Assembly: GCF_003144095.1 (NCBI RefSeq)
Contig: NZ_NSKH01000024.1
Location: 32,325 to 96,324, forward strand
Origin: Streptomyces sp. ICBB 8177
Lineage (GTDB): Bacteria; Actinomycetota; Actinomycetes; Streptomycetales; Streptomycetaceae
Length of the DNA: 64,000 nucleotides
Reading direction: 5' to 3'
In this document: positions 27,738 through 36,057 of the stretch, in pieces
Layout of the letters: each line of letters starts with the position of its first letter
How positions within the stretch are numbered: the stretch's first letter is position 1
Notes under the pieces: model-generated
What the model was told of the DNA's origin: nothing
Seen by the model: the letters and a program-made list of their open reading frames with translations, nothing else
The model's database searches: none
Program-made: the position numbers and the translations under genes

Positions 27738-29144
27738 ATGCAACAGGAGCACGACGACGGGCGCAGGCGGCAGCGGCGGCACACGCGACAGCGCCTACGA
27801 CGGCGCCGGGTCGTGCGGCGGCGGCTGTCGAAGCTCACGCTGACCCTGGCCGGGCTGCCGCTGCTCATGGGCGGGATCGCCGGGACCGTGTTCGCCTCCC
27901 AGGGCGCGAGCCCTGCGGCGCAGGCCCACGGCTCCCCGGCGCAGCCGAACCCCAACTGCACCCTCGTGGTCCCGGCGAACCCGCTCACCGCCAAGGGACT
28001 CACGACGCCCTACAAGCTGACCGCCACCGACCCGGCGCAGGGCCCCTGCCACGAGGCGAACCCCGCGCAGTCGGCGTTCGTCGAGGCGGCGATCCTGACG
28101 AAGACCGGCGGCCTCACGCTCTACGACCCGCTGGTGACCGACGCGGGCCGCAGACCGGGAGCGCCCCCCGTCCCCGCCACGGTGCCGGCCGGCTCCACGG
28201 TGGGCATCTGGTTCGGGTTCAACGGCACCGACCTGACGCTGCGTTCGGCCGCGGGCACGAGCGCGCTCACCAGCGGCAAGTGCGTGGGCGGTCTGAACGG
28301 CTCGGTCTTCGGCCAGTTCGCCTACTGCGACGCGCCGGCCTTCTTCAAGGCCGCGAACGCCCGTGTCGCGGCGAAGCAGTTGAAGCTGCCCGCGCTGGGG
28401 ACCGCGAGGGACGGCATGCCGTGCCCGACCACCCGGGACTTCTCGGTGGTGGACCAGGACCAGAGCGACAACGTGGTGACCCACTACCTCGCCGACGGCC
28501 GCGGCCGGACCGCGCAGAACGACGCGGCGGGCCGCGCCGCGCTCCCGGGCGCCACCGACCTGGCCAACGCGAGCGACAACCTGCTGCTCGCCCAGTTCGT
28601 CGACCCGGCGCTCGGCTGCACCCCGCCCACCGCGCCGGACCAGTCCAGTGACGGGCAGCCGAGCGCCGCGCTGCCGCTGGACGAGTTGGCGGCGGCGGCC
28701 GGGCAGCGGGCGCCGATCGCCCTGGTCCCGCTGAACGACCCGATGACGCTTCGGGGCGCGAGGCCGAGCACGACCAAGACGAACCTGTACCGGGCCGGGG
28801 TGGACCAGCCCCCGCTGGGCGCGACCGACGACGGCGACGGCGCCGCGTACTGCCGGAGCATGTTCGGCGATCCCGCGGGCGTCCAGCGGATCTTCCGCGA
28901 CCGCGCGCTGTTCTCCGCCGCACCCTCGGCGGACGCAGGGATGGCCGCCAACCTCTTCGCCTTCCTCGCCCTTCGCGCCGGCCAGTCGTTCACCAACCTC
29001 GGCTGCGGCGCACTGCTGGGCGTCCCCGATCCCATCACCGTCACGACGGACGCCAACGGCGTGGCCACCGACGCGACGCTGGCCCCGCTGGGCGGTTCAC
29101 CGGGCCCCGCGCCGAGCGCGTCCCCCCGGGCGCGGCACTGGTGA
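27738..29144 (+). CDS. Exported protein of unknown function (468 aa)
   Basis: The N-terminus is very Arg-rich (RRRQRRHTRQRLRRRRVVRR), followed by a hydrophobic segment (LTLTLAGLPLLMGGIAGTVFA). This could act as a signal peptide with a long n-region or as a membrane anchor. The rest is an Ala/Pro-rich soluble domain with paired Cys (NCTLVV, GPCHEA, GKCVGG, YCDAP, LGCTPP) consistent with extracellular disulfides. The tail is Pro/Ser-rich (GGSPGPAPSASPRARHW). I do not recognise a catalytic motif. Uncharacterised proteins with this layout are frequent in streptomycetes. The gene is convergent with a sedolisin gene, with a hairpin between them. Confidence 0.7.
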   Translation: MQQEHDDGRRRQRRHTRQRLRRRRVVRRRLSKLTLTLAGLPLLMGGIAGTVFASQGASPAAQAHGSPAQPNPNCTLVVPANPLTAKGLTTPYKLTATDPAQGPCHEANPAQSAFVEAAILTKTGGLTLYDPLVTDAGRRPGAPPVPATVPAGSTVGIWFGFNGTDLTLRSAAGTSALTSGKCVGGLNGSVFGQFAYCDAPAFFKAANARVAAKQLKLPALGTARDGMPCPTTRDFSVVDQDQSDNVVTHYLADGRGRTAQNDAAGRAALPGATDLANASDNLLLAQFVDPALGCTPPTAPDQSSDGQPSAALPLDELAAAAGQRAPIALVPLNDPMTLRGARPSTTKTNLYRAGVDQPPLGATDDGDGAAYCRSMFGDPAGVQRIFRDRALFSAAPSADAGMAANLFAFLALRAGQSFTNLGCGALLGVPDPITVTTDANGVATDATLAPLGGSPGPAPSASPRARHW

Positions 29145-29172
29145 CCGGCGGGCGGGAGGACTCCGCCGCTGC

Positions 29173-29200
29173 GGCCGGGTGACGAGGCCGCCACCCGGCC
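29173..29200. terminator. 9-bp perfect hairpin between convergent genes
   Basis: GGCCGGGTG (29173-29181) and CACCCGGCC (29192-29200) are exact reverse complements with a 10-base loop, placed between two convergent genes, so it can terminate both. Confidence 0.6.
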
Positions 29201-29216
29201 GGATGCCGTCAGCCCG

Positions 29217-30434
29217 TCAGCCCGCGAACGCCGTCGTGCCGTTCGGCGTGCCGAACCCGGTGGGGCCGTCGTAGCCCGGCACCGCCGTGCACAGGTAGGC
29301 CGGGGTGCAGGCGCCGTCGGAGCCGGTCGTGATGTCGTTGAGCGCCGAGGCGTGCGCGTACGGGAACGCCGCGGGCGAGCTGTTCGCGCTCGGCGGGCCG
29401 GCGAGCGCGTAGACGGCGGCGATCAGCGGCGCGGAGACGCTGGTGCCGCCGTAGACGTTCCAGCCGCCCGCCTGGTACGTGTCGTAGACGGCGACGCCGG
29501 TGGCCGGGTCGGCGACCGCGGAGACGTCCGCGATCGTGCGCCGGGCGCAGCCGGTGTCGTGCTGCCAGGACGGCTTGGGCTCGTACTGCGAGCAGCCCGC
29601 GCCCGCGCCCTGCCCGGCCTTGGTGCCGCCCCACGCGGCCTCCGTCCAGCCCCGGGTGTCGGGCCCGCGCTTGAGGCTGGTGCCGCCGACGGCCACCACG
29701 TCGGGCGAGGCCGCCGGGTACTGCGTGCCGTAGCCGGAGTCACCGGAGGCCGCGGTGATGACGACGCCGGGATGCCGGAAGTACTTGCCGTCGGCACTGG
29801 TCTCCGAGGAGCTCTCGCCGCCGCCGTAGCTGTTGGAGACGTACTTGGCGCCGAGCGCGACGGCCTCGTTCTCCGCGGCGCCCAGGTCGTCGAGGTCGGC
29901 GGACTTGGCCTCGACGAGCAGGATGTGGGCGCGCGGCGCGACGGCGGAGACCATGTCGAGGTCGAGGGAGATCTCCCCGGCCCAGCCGGAGTTGCCCTCG
30001 GGGTACGTGGTCCCGCCGGTCTGGTCGGTCTTGCGCAGGCAGCCGCTCGCCGTGGTGCACTCCGGCAGGCCGAACTGCTTGCGGTAGGCGGCCAGGTCCT
30101 TCTCCGCGTTGGGGTCGTCGTAGGCGTCCACGACGGCGACGGTCTGTCCGGCTCCGCCGTCCGCGGGCAGCCCGTAGGCGGCGCGCAGGTCGGCCGGTCC
30201 GTATCCGCCGGGCGTGTCGCCGGGACCCAGCATCGCCTTGACGGTGACGTCGGTGCGCGCCAGCGCCGTGCAGGCCATCACGCCGGGGCGGGCCGCTTGC
30301 GAGCACAGGCGCTTGGCGGCCGGGCCCGAGGGGCGGGCATGGGCCGCGGCGGGGCCGGTCGCGGTGAGCGCGAGGGCCGAGACGACGGCGGCTGCGGCGT
30401 GGCGCAGCCTGCGGGTGGAACGGGATGCGGACAC
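29217..30434 (-). CDS. Secreted sedolisin-type (S53) serine peptidase (405 aa)
   Basis: Signal peptide at residues 1 to about 33 (ending AHARP). The catalytic domain shows VAVVDAYDDPNAEKDLAAY, the Glu/Asp pair in WAGEISLDLDM, oxyanion Asp in AASGDSGYG, and nucleophile Ser in YGGTSVSAPLI. These are the sedolisin Ser-Glu-Asp residues. The family normally carries a large N-terminal activation pro-domain of about 150-200 residues. Here only about 60 residues separate the signal peptide from the catalytic start, so maturation must differ. A role in extracellular protein degradation is likely. GTG 30434 with GAAGG upstream is chosen; the frame is open further but without a better start. Confidence 0.88.
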   Translation of the reverse strand: MSASRSTRRLRHAAAAVVSALALTATGPAAAHARPSGPAAKRLCSQAARPGVMACTALARTDVTVKAMLGPGDTPGGYGPADLRAAYGLPADGGAGQTVAVVDAYDDPNAEKDLAAYRKQFGLPECTTASGCLRKTDQTGGTTYPEGNSGWAGEISLDLDMVSAVAPRAHILLVEAKSADLDDLGAAENEAVALGAKYVSNSYGGGESSSETSADGKYFRHPGVVITAASGDSGYGTQYPAASPDVVAVGGTSLKRGPDTRGWTEAAWGGTKAGQGAGAGCSQYEPKPSWQHDTGCARRTIADVSAVADPATGVAVYDTYQAGGWNVYGGTSVSAPLIAAVYALAGPPSANSSPAAFPYAHASALNDITTGSDGACTPAYLCTAVPGYDGPTGFGTPNGTTAFAG

Positions 30435-30647
30435 GTCAGCGCCTTCGGTAGCGGGGGCGGTGGGCGGACGCGGTGCGCCCCTGCGGCCGCACCGCCCCCG
30501 CAAGCTAACCGAAAAGCCTTGTAATGCCGCGAACGCGACACGCGCGACGGAGTGCGGTGACCACCCGCGGCGGCGCCTGCCCGGCGGCGCGATCCCTCCG
30601 AACGGCGGACCACCCGAACGGTGTACCGCCCGACGCCCGCACGTGTC

Positions 30648-32234
30648 TCACGCCCCGGCGCGCGACTGCGTTCCGGCGTCCAGCGCCTCGCGTGCGGCCG
30701 GCAGCGCCTCGGCGCGGTCGGCGGGGACCAGGCCGACGCGGGTGCGGCGGTCGAGGAGGTCGGACTCGTCGAGGGCGCCCTCGTGTCGTACCGCCCACAG
30801 CAGTTCGGCGCGGGTCACGTCGCTCCCGGAGGCGACCGGCTCGCGCAGCGACGGGTCGGCGTCGCCCAGCGCCCGGACGGCCGGGGCCTCGGTGCCGTAG
30901 CGGGCGACGAGGCGGCGCGGCGCGGGCAGTCCCGCCAGCGTCGCGGGGGACGCGGCGCCGACCAGCGGCAGCCGGGTGGTACGGCACGGACCGGCGGTCA
31001 GGCCGCGCGCGGACACCGCGGCGTCCACCGCGTCCTGGGCCATCCGCCGATAGGTCGTCAGTTTGCCGCCGACGACGGTCACCACGCCTTCGGGCGAGGT
31101 GAGGACGGCGTGCTTGCGGGAGATGTCGCTGGTGCGGGCGGTGCCGTCGCCGGAGGTGTCGAGCAGTGGGCGCAGCCCGGCGAACGCGCCGACCACGTCG
31201 CGCCGGTGGACCGGGGCGTCCAGCGCGGTGCCCAGGATGTCGAGGAGGAAGCCGATGTCGGACTCGGGCACCTCGGGCACGTCCGGGACCGCTCCGTCCA
31301 CCGCCTCGTCGGTGAGGCCGACGTAGACCCGGCCGTCGCCCTGCGGCAGGACGAGCACGAAGCGGCTGGTCTCGCCGGGGACGGGCAGGTGCAGTCCGGA
31401 GGCGAGGCCCGCGAGGCTCTCGGCGCGCAGCACGAGGTGGGTGCCGCGGGAGGGCCGCAGCCGGATGCCGCCGACGAGCTGGTCGGCCCACACCCCGGTG
31501 GCGTTGACGACGGCGCGCGCCTTGACGGTGAGTTCCTGGCCGGTCGTCTCGTCCCGCACCCGCGCTTCGCCGCCGCCGACCGACAGCGCGCGCACGCGGG
31601 TCAGGACGTTGGCCCCGAGCCCTGCCGCGGTGCGGGCGATCGCGGTCACCAGGCGGGCGTCGTCGGTGAGTTGACCGTCCCAGGACAGCAGTGAGCCGCG
31701 CAGCCCGTACGGCCGCAGCACCGGCGCGGCGCGCAGCGTCTCGACCGCCGACAGCCGTCGGGGGCCGGGCAGCGTGCCGCGCCGGGTTCCGGCCGCGAGG
31801 CGCAGCAGGTCGCCGGCGCGCAGTCCCGCGGCGGCGAGCGCGGCGCCGCGGTGTCCGGTCAGCCGGGTCAGCGGCAGCACGAACGGCTGGGCGCGCACCA
31901 GGTGGGGGGCGGTGCGTTCCATCAGCACGCCCCGTTCCACCGCGCTCTCGTGCGCGACGTCCAGTTGCCCCGAGGCCAGGTAGCGCAGGCCGCCGTGGAC
32001 CAGTTTGGAGCTGAAGCGGGAGGTGCCGAACGCCAGGTCGTGGGCGTCGATCGCGGCGACGCTCAGACCGCGTGCGGCGGCGTCGAGGGCGACCCCGGCG
32101 CCGGTCACGCCGAGTCCGACGACCAGCACGTCCACCGTGGCCCCGTCGCCGAGCCGGGACAGCTCGCGGGCGCGGCGGCCCGCCGTGAGGGAGTGCGGCA
32201 GGGGGCGGGCGTCGGCGTCGAGGTTGGCGCTCAC
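30648..32234 (-). CDS. glpD: FAD-dependent glycerol-3-phosphate dehydrogenase (528 aa)
   Basis: DVLVVGLGVTGAGVALDAAARG binds FAD, followed by the GlpD hallmark FGTSRFSSKLVHGGLRYL and later GGKLTTYRRMAQDAVD. The enzyme oxidises glycerol-3-phosphate to dihydroxyacetone phosphate at the membrane and passes electrons to quinone. GTG 32234 overlaps the TGA of the TetR gene (GTGA), so the two are translationally coupled. Across the divergent promoter lies an alkyl-DHAP-synthase-like oxidase, and DHAP is the backbone of that enzyme's substrate, so the block may link glycerol use to lipid synthesis. Confidence 0.93.
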   Translation of the reverse strand: MSANLDADARPLPHSLTAGRRARELSRLGDGATVDVLVVGLGVTGAGVALDAAARGLSVAAIDAHDLAFGTSRFSSKLVHGGLRYLASGQLDVAHESAVERGVLMERTAPHLVRAQPFVLPLTRLTGHRGAALAAAGLRAGDLLRLAAGTRRGTLPGPRRLSAVETLRAAPVLRPYGLRGSLLSWDGQLTDDARLVTAIARTAAGLGANVLTRVRALSVGGGEARVRDETTGQELTVKARAVVNATGVWADQLVGGIRLRPSRGTHLVLRAESLAGLASGLHLPVPGETSRFVLVLPQGDGRVYVGLTDEAVDGAVPDVPEVPESDIGFLLDILGTALDAPVHRRDVVGAFAGLRPLLDTSGDGTARTSDISRKHAVLTSPEGVVTVVGGKLTTYRRMAQDAVDAAVSARGLTAGPCRTTRLPLVGAASPATLAGLPAPRRLVARYGTEAPAVRALGDADPSLREPVASGSDVTRAELLWAVRHEGALDESDLLDRRTRVGLVPADRAEALPAAREALDAGTQSRAGA

Positions 32235-32827
32235 GGGGCGAGGGTCCTCTCCAGGATGTGCCGCAGCTCCTCGTGGAAGGCGGCTTCGGCGAGTTCGGGG
32301 TCGGCGTCGTCGGTCATCGTCCGCAGCGACAGCGCGAAGGACTGCACCACCAGCAGGACGGAGCGGGCCTGCCGCACCGGGTGATCGGGGCGCACCGAGC
32401 CGTCCTCGTGCCCCCGGCACACCGCGTCGACCAGGACCTCCAGCAGCGCGTCCTGGCTGGCGCCGCGCCGGTCGACCAGGTAGGGCAGCAGCAGTTCCGG
32501 GTCGACGTCCAGGATCTTGCGCAGCAGCGGGTGCTCGCGGAACGCGCGCAGCCCCTCGACCAGCCCCTCGACCAGCTGGGCGCGCACCGGAACGTCGCTG
32601 TCGGGTTCGGGCGCGGCGCCGAGCGCGACGGCCACCCATTCGCGTGTCATGACGTCGCCGACCAGCGCCCGCACGTCCGGCCAGCGCCGGTAGATCGTCA
32701 TCCGGGACACCCCCGCCCGGCGCGCCACGTCGGTGAGGGTGGTGCGGCGCACGCCCACGGCGAGTACGCAGTCGCGGGCCGCGTCCAGCACGGCGTCGTC
32801 CCGACTGTTGTGACGAATAGGCGTCAT
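32231..32827 (-). CDS. TetR-family regulator (198 aa)
   Basis: N-terminal HTH: DAARDCVLAVGVRRTTLTDVARRAGVSRMTIYRRW. The C-terminal ligand domain is Leu/Glu rich with no known signature. ATG 32827 has TACACT seven bases upstream, suggesting a leaderless message. The stop is inside the glpD start, so regulator and enzyme are made together. The promoter region contains two copies of GTGTAAC at 8-bp spacing, a likely operator that would control both this operon and the divergent FAD oxidase. Confidence 0.9.
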   Translation of the reverse strand: MTPIRHNSRDDAVLDAARDCVLAVGVRRTTLTDVARRAGVSRMTIYRRWPDVRALVGDVMTREWVAVALGAAPEPDSDVPVRAQLVEGLVEGLRAFREHPLLRKILDVDPELLLPYLVDRRGASQDALLEVLVDAVCRGHEDGSVRPDHPVRQARSVLLVVQSFALSLRTMTDDADPELAEAAFHEELRHILERTLAP

Positions 32828-32843
32828 GTGTAACAGTGTAACG
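32828..32843. promoter_or_regulatory. Tandem GTGTAAC repeats overlapping the tetR promoter
   Basis: GTGTAACA (32828-32835) and GTGTAACG (32836-32843) are adjacent direct repeats. The second overlaps the TACACT -10 box of tetR on the minus strand. Their position directly before the regulator gene suggests an operator, although TetR sites are usually inverted repeats. Confidence 0.45.
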
Positions 32844-32907
32844 AACGAGATGACGGCGGCAAGCGGCGGCCCACGCCGCGCGGTCGCCGGGCGGCGCGAC
32901 GGAGCAG

Positions 32908-34524
32908 GTGGTGCGGGTGGACGCTGAGGACATGCTGTGGAGCGGCTGGGGCGACCCCGCCCAGGCCGCCCCGCTGCCGGATTCGGTGGTGGGGCTGCTG
33001 CGCGACCTGCTGGGCGTCCGGCCGGAACAGGCGCCGTCCAAGGCCCTGGAGGCGATCGAGCCCGCGCCCTGCCGTCTGTCCGCCAAGGCGCTCGACGCGC
33101 TGCGTGACGCGGTCGGCGAGACCCACGTGCGCACCGACGACGTCAGCCGGGTCCGGCACACCCGGGGCAAGTCCACCCCGGATCTGCTGCGCATCCGCGC
33201 CGGCGCCGTCGCCGACGCGCCGGACGCGGTGGTGCTGCCCGCATCCCACGACGAGGTGCTGGCGGTCTTGCGGGCCTGCGCCGAACACCGCGTCACCGTC
33301 GTCCCGTTCGGCGGCGGCACCTCGGTCGTCGGCGGCCTGGCCCCCCGCGCCCACGACGGCTTCGTCGCGCTCGACCTGCGGCGGCTGGACGGCCTGCTGG
33401 AGGTGGACCCGGTCTCGCGCACCGCCGTGCTCCAGCCCGGGTTGCGCGGGCCCCGCGCGGAGGAGCTGCTCGCCGAACACGGCTTCACCCTGGGCCACTT
33501 CCCGCAGTCCTTCGAGTGGGCGACCATCGGCGGCTTCGCGGCGGCCCGCTCCAGCGGCCAGGCCTCGGCGGGCTACGGTCGCTTCGACGACATGGTGATC
33601 CGCCTCCAAGTCGCCACCCCGCAGGGCACGTTGGACATCGGGCGGGCGCCGCGCTCGGCGGCCGGGCCGGACCTGCGGCAGCTGGTGCTGGGCTCGGAGG
33701 GCGCGTTCGGCGTCATCACCTCGGTCACGGTCCGGGTGCGCCCGGTGCCGGAGGCGAAGGTGTACGAGGGCTGGCGGTTCGCCTCGTTCGCCGACGGGCA
33801 GGCGGCGCTGCGGCGGCTCGCGCAGGACGGCCCGCTGCCGACCGTGCTGCGGCTGTCCGACGAGGCCGAGACGCTGATCGGCCTGGCCGACCCGGACGCC
33901 ATCGGCGGCGGGCTGTCGTCGAACGCGGGCTGCCTGGCGGTCGCCGGGTACGAGGGCAGCGCGGCTCAGGTCGCGGAGCGCAGGGAAGGCGCCCACGCCG
34001 TGCTGCGGGGAGCGGGAGGCGAGTTCCTGGGCGAGGAGCCCGGCGCGAAGTGGGCACGCGGCCGCTTCTCGGCCCCATACCTGCGCGACGCGCTGCTGGA
34101 CGCCGGGGCGTTCGCCGAGACGCTGGAGACGGCGGCGGTCTGGTCGCGTGTCCCCGAGCTGTACGAGGCGGTGCGCACGGCGCTCACCGACACCCTCACC
34201 GGCGCCGGCACGCCCCCGCTGGTGATGTGCCACGTCAGCCACGTCTACGGGGCCGGCGCGTCGCTGTACTTCACGGTGGTCTCCGCGCAGGGCGAGGACC
34301 CGGTGGCGCACTGGGCACCGGCCAAGCACGCCGCGTGCGACGCGATCCTCGCGGCCGGCGGCACGATCAGCCACCACCACGGGGTCGGCACCGACCACCG
34401 CGACTGGTACGCGCGGGAGATCGGGCCGCTCGGGGTGGAGATCCTGCACGCCGTCAAGGACCGGCTGGACCCGGCGGGCGTCCTCAACCCCGGCATCCTG
34501 TTGCCCCCGCTCTACAACCGCTGA
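32908..34524 (+). CDS. FAD-binding oxidase, alkyl-dihydroxyacetonephosphate-synthase-like (538 aa)
   Basis: FAD-binding type-4 (VAO) fold: VVPFGGGTSVVGGLAP binds pyrophosphate of FAD, then SFEWATIGGFAAARSSGQAS, VLGSEGAFGVIT, and near the C-terminus GGTISHHHGVGTDH, the His-rich motif typical of alkylglycerone-phosphate synthases. It ends in the family-typical LDPAGVLNPGILLP. In eukaryotes this enzyme makes the ether bond of ether lipids; in actinobacteria the true reaction is not settled. It is followed by a lipid kinase and is divergent from tetR-glpD, which supports a role in glycerolipid metabolism. Start GTG 32908 follows GGAG; GTG 32911 or ATG 32932 are alternatives. Confidence 0.85.
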   Translation: MVRVDAEDMLWSGWGDPAQAAPLPDSVVGLLRDLLGVRPEQAPSKALEAIEPAPCRLSAKALDALRDAVGETHVRTDDVSRVRHTRGKSTPDLLRIRAGAVADAPDAVVLPASHDEVLAVLRACAEHRVTVVPFGGGTSVVGGLAPRAHDGFVALDLRRLDGLLEVDPVSRTAVLQPGLRGPRAEELLAEHGFTLGHFPQSFEWATIGGFAAARSSGQASAGYGRFDDMVIRLQVATPQGTLDIGRAPRSAAGPDLRQLVLGSEGAFGVITSVTVRVRPVPEAKVYEGWRFASFADGQAALRRLAQDGPLPTVLRLSDEAETLIGLADPDAIGGGLSSNAGCLAVAGYEGSAAQVAERREGAHAVLRGAGGEFLGEEPGAKWARGRFSAPYLRDALLDAGAFAETLETAAVWSRVPELYEAVRTALTDTLTGAGTPPLVMCHVSHVYGAGASLYFTVVSAQGEDPVAHWAPAKHAACDAILAAGGTISHHHGVGTDHRDWYAREIGPLGVEILHAVKDRLDPAGVLNPGILLPPLYNR

Positions 34525-34581
34525 CACACCCGCAGGCCCCCGGCGGGCGTCGGCCACCGCCGCCCGCCACTCCACTCCGCG

Positions 34582-34626
34582 CCGCGAAGTCCACTGCGCG
34601 AACCACCGCGAAGTCCACCGAAGTCC
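34582..34626. repeat. Direct repeats CCGCGAAGTCCAC before the lipid kinase
   Basis: Two exact copies of the 13-mer CCGCGAAGTCCAC (34582-34594 and 34606-34618), 24 bp apart, are followed by a partial third copy CCGAAGTCC (34618-34626). They lie in the 118-bp gap between the FAD oxidase and the lipid kinase, ending 16 bp before its ATG. They could be a protein-binding site or an RNA element. Confidence 0.6.
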
Positions 34627-34642
34627 CCAACGGAGCGCCTCC

Positions 34643-35524
34643 ATGCGACAGTTCACCGCCGTCGTCAATCCCACCGCGGGCGGGTCCCAGGGCGCGGCGG
34701 CGCTCATCCCGCTCGCCCGCCAGCTGCGGGAGGCGGGCGGCGAGGTCGAGGTGGAGTACAGCCGGGGCCTGGAGCACGCCCGCGAGCTGGCCCGCGACGC
34801 CGCCGGGCGCGGCCGGGTGGTGCTGGGCGTGGGCGGTGACGGCATGGCGGGGTGCGTGGCGGGGGCGCTGGCGGGGACCGACGCGCTGGTCGGCATCGTC
34901 CCCGCAGGACGCGGCAACGACTTCGCGCGGGCGCTCGGCCTGCCGACCGATCCCGCGTCGCTGGCGCAGGTGCTGTTGCACGGGGAGCCGAGGAGGGTCG
35001 ACGCGATCGAGGTGGAATCCGCGGCACACGACCGCGTCGCCGTCCTCGGCAGCGTCTACGCGGGTGTGGACGCCGTCGCCAACGCGCACGCCAACGCCTC
35101 GCGGCTGCTGCGCGGGGCGGCCTCGTACTACCTGGGCGGTCTGCGTGCGGTGGCGATGTGGCGCGCGGCGGACTACCGCGTCACCGTCGACGGCACGACC
35201 TACCGGCGCAAGGGCTACACCGTGGTGGCCGCCAACTCCGGCTACTACGGCTTCGGCCGGCTGATCGCGCCCGGGGCCGCGGTGGACGACGGACTGCTGG
35301 ACGTCGTGGTGATCCACGACGCGCCGCGCCCGCTGTTCTTCGCGGTGATGAACGAACTCAAGGACGGCCGGCACGTGCGGCGCCCGCAGGTTGAGGTCCT
35401 GCGCGGCCGCGAGGTGCGCATCGAGGCGGACCGCGCGCTGCCGTACGGCGCCGACGGCGAGGTCGACGCCACCTTGCCGGTGACCGCGCGGGTGCTGCCG
35501 GGTGCGCTGCGGCTGCTGGCCTGA
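34643..35524 (+). CDS. Diacylglycerol/lipid kinase family protein (293 aa)
   Basis: DAGK catalytic domain: VVNPTAGGSQG at the start, LGVGGDGMAG (nucleotide loop, GGDG), VPAGRGNDFARALGLP (GxGNDFAR) and the C-terminal sandwich with GLLDVVVIHD and GADGEVD. It phosphorylates diacylglycerol or a related lipid to the phosphatidic-acid type product using ATP. It follows the alkyl-DHAP-synthase-like gene, so both may feed one lipid pathway. Start ATG 34643, with GGAG about nine bases upstream. Confidence 0.92.
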   Translation: MRQFTAVVNPTAGGSQGAAALIPLARQLREAGGEVEVEYSRGLEHARELARDAAGRGRVVLGVGGDGMAGCVAGALAGTDALVGIVPAGRGNDFARALGLPTDPASLAQVLLHGEPRRVDAIEVESAAHDRVAVLGSVYAGVDAVANAHANASRLLRGAASYYLGGLRAVAMWRAADYRVTVDGTTYRRKGYTVVAANSGYYGFGRLIAPGAAVDDGLLDVVVIHDAPRPLFFAVMNELKDGRHVRRPQVEVLRGREVRIEADRALPYGADGEVDATLPVTARVLPGALRLLA

Positions 35525-36057
35525 GCGCGGCGCATGCCATCGCACCGGTCCTCGGCATTCGGCGCATCGACGCCGATAACGGACGGCGACCGAAGGGGAT
35601 GTCGCCCATCTCACACGGAAGGGTTTCGGCCGCGCGAGGCCGGGACGCGGCGGTCGCGCGCCGTGGTGACCCACGTCACCGCTCGCCGGCCGGTCACGAT
35701 GTGGCGCTCGTCTCGCCGGACGTCACAGGTTCCCCGCATACACTGCGCGCTCCGGCCCCGTCGCGCGAGCGGCACGTCCCCGGCACGGCGGGCGCCGAAC
35801 CCTGGTTCCGCTCGCGGGCGGTGGCAGCGGGCTCCGTAAGGCAGCCATCCCGTTGCGAAGGGCCGCGACGAGGCTGTTCACAGCGGTCTCACGTCCGCTC
35901 CACAGATACTCGATACCTTGCGCAATCGTGCAACCTTCGGCTTGGATCGGTCGTCTACCACCAGGGGTGCACACGAAGACGCGATTTCGTCGCGTCGCCA
36001 TGTGCCGTCGGCGCCGACCGGGGCGCCGGGCTCGACTCGATCGCGTAAGGGTGTGGC
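35525..36057. other. 533-bp gap before the LCP gene, with a 7-bp perfect hairpin
   Basis: No gene is supported. GACGCGA (35978-35984) and TCGCGTC (35990-35996) form a perfect short hairpin 62 bp before the LCP start, and TTGCGCAA with a nearby GTGCAA occurs around 35926-35942. TACACT at 35739-35744 could be a -10 box. The long leader and hairpins suggest a regulated 5' UTR, but I matched no known riboswitch. Confidence 0.5.

Noticed and set aside
35525-36057. Small gene in the long gap before the LCP gene
   Set aside because: Frames in this gap have no plausible ribosome site or protein-like composition; the best explanation is promoter and leader.
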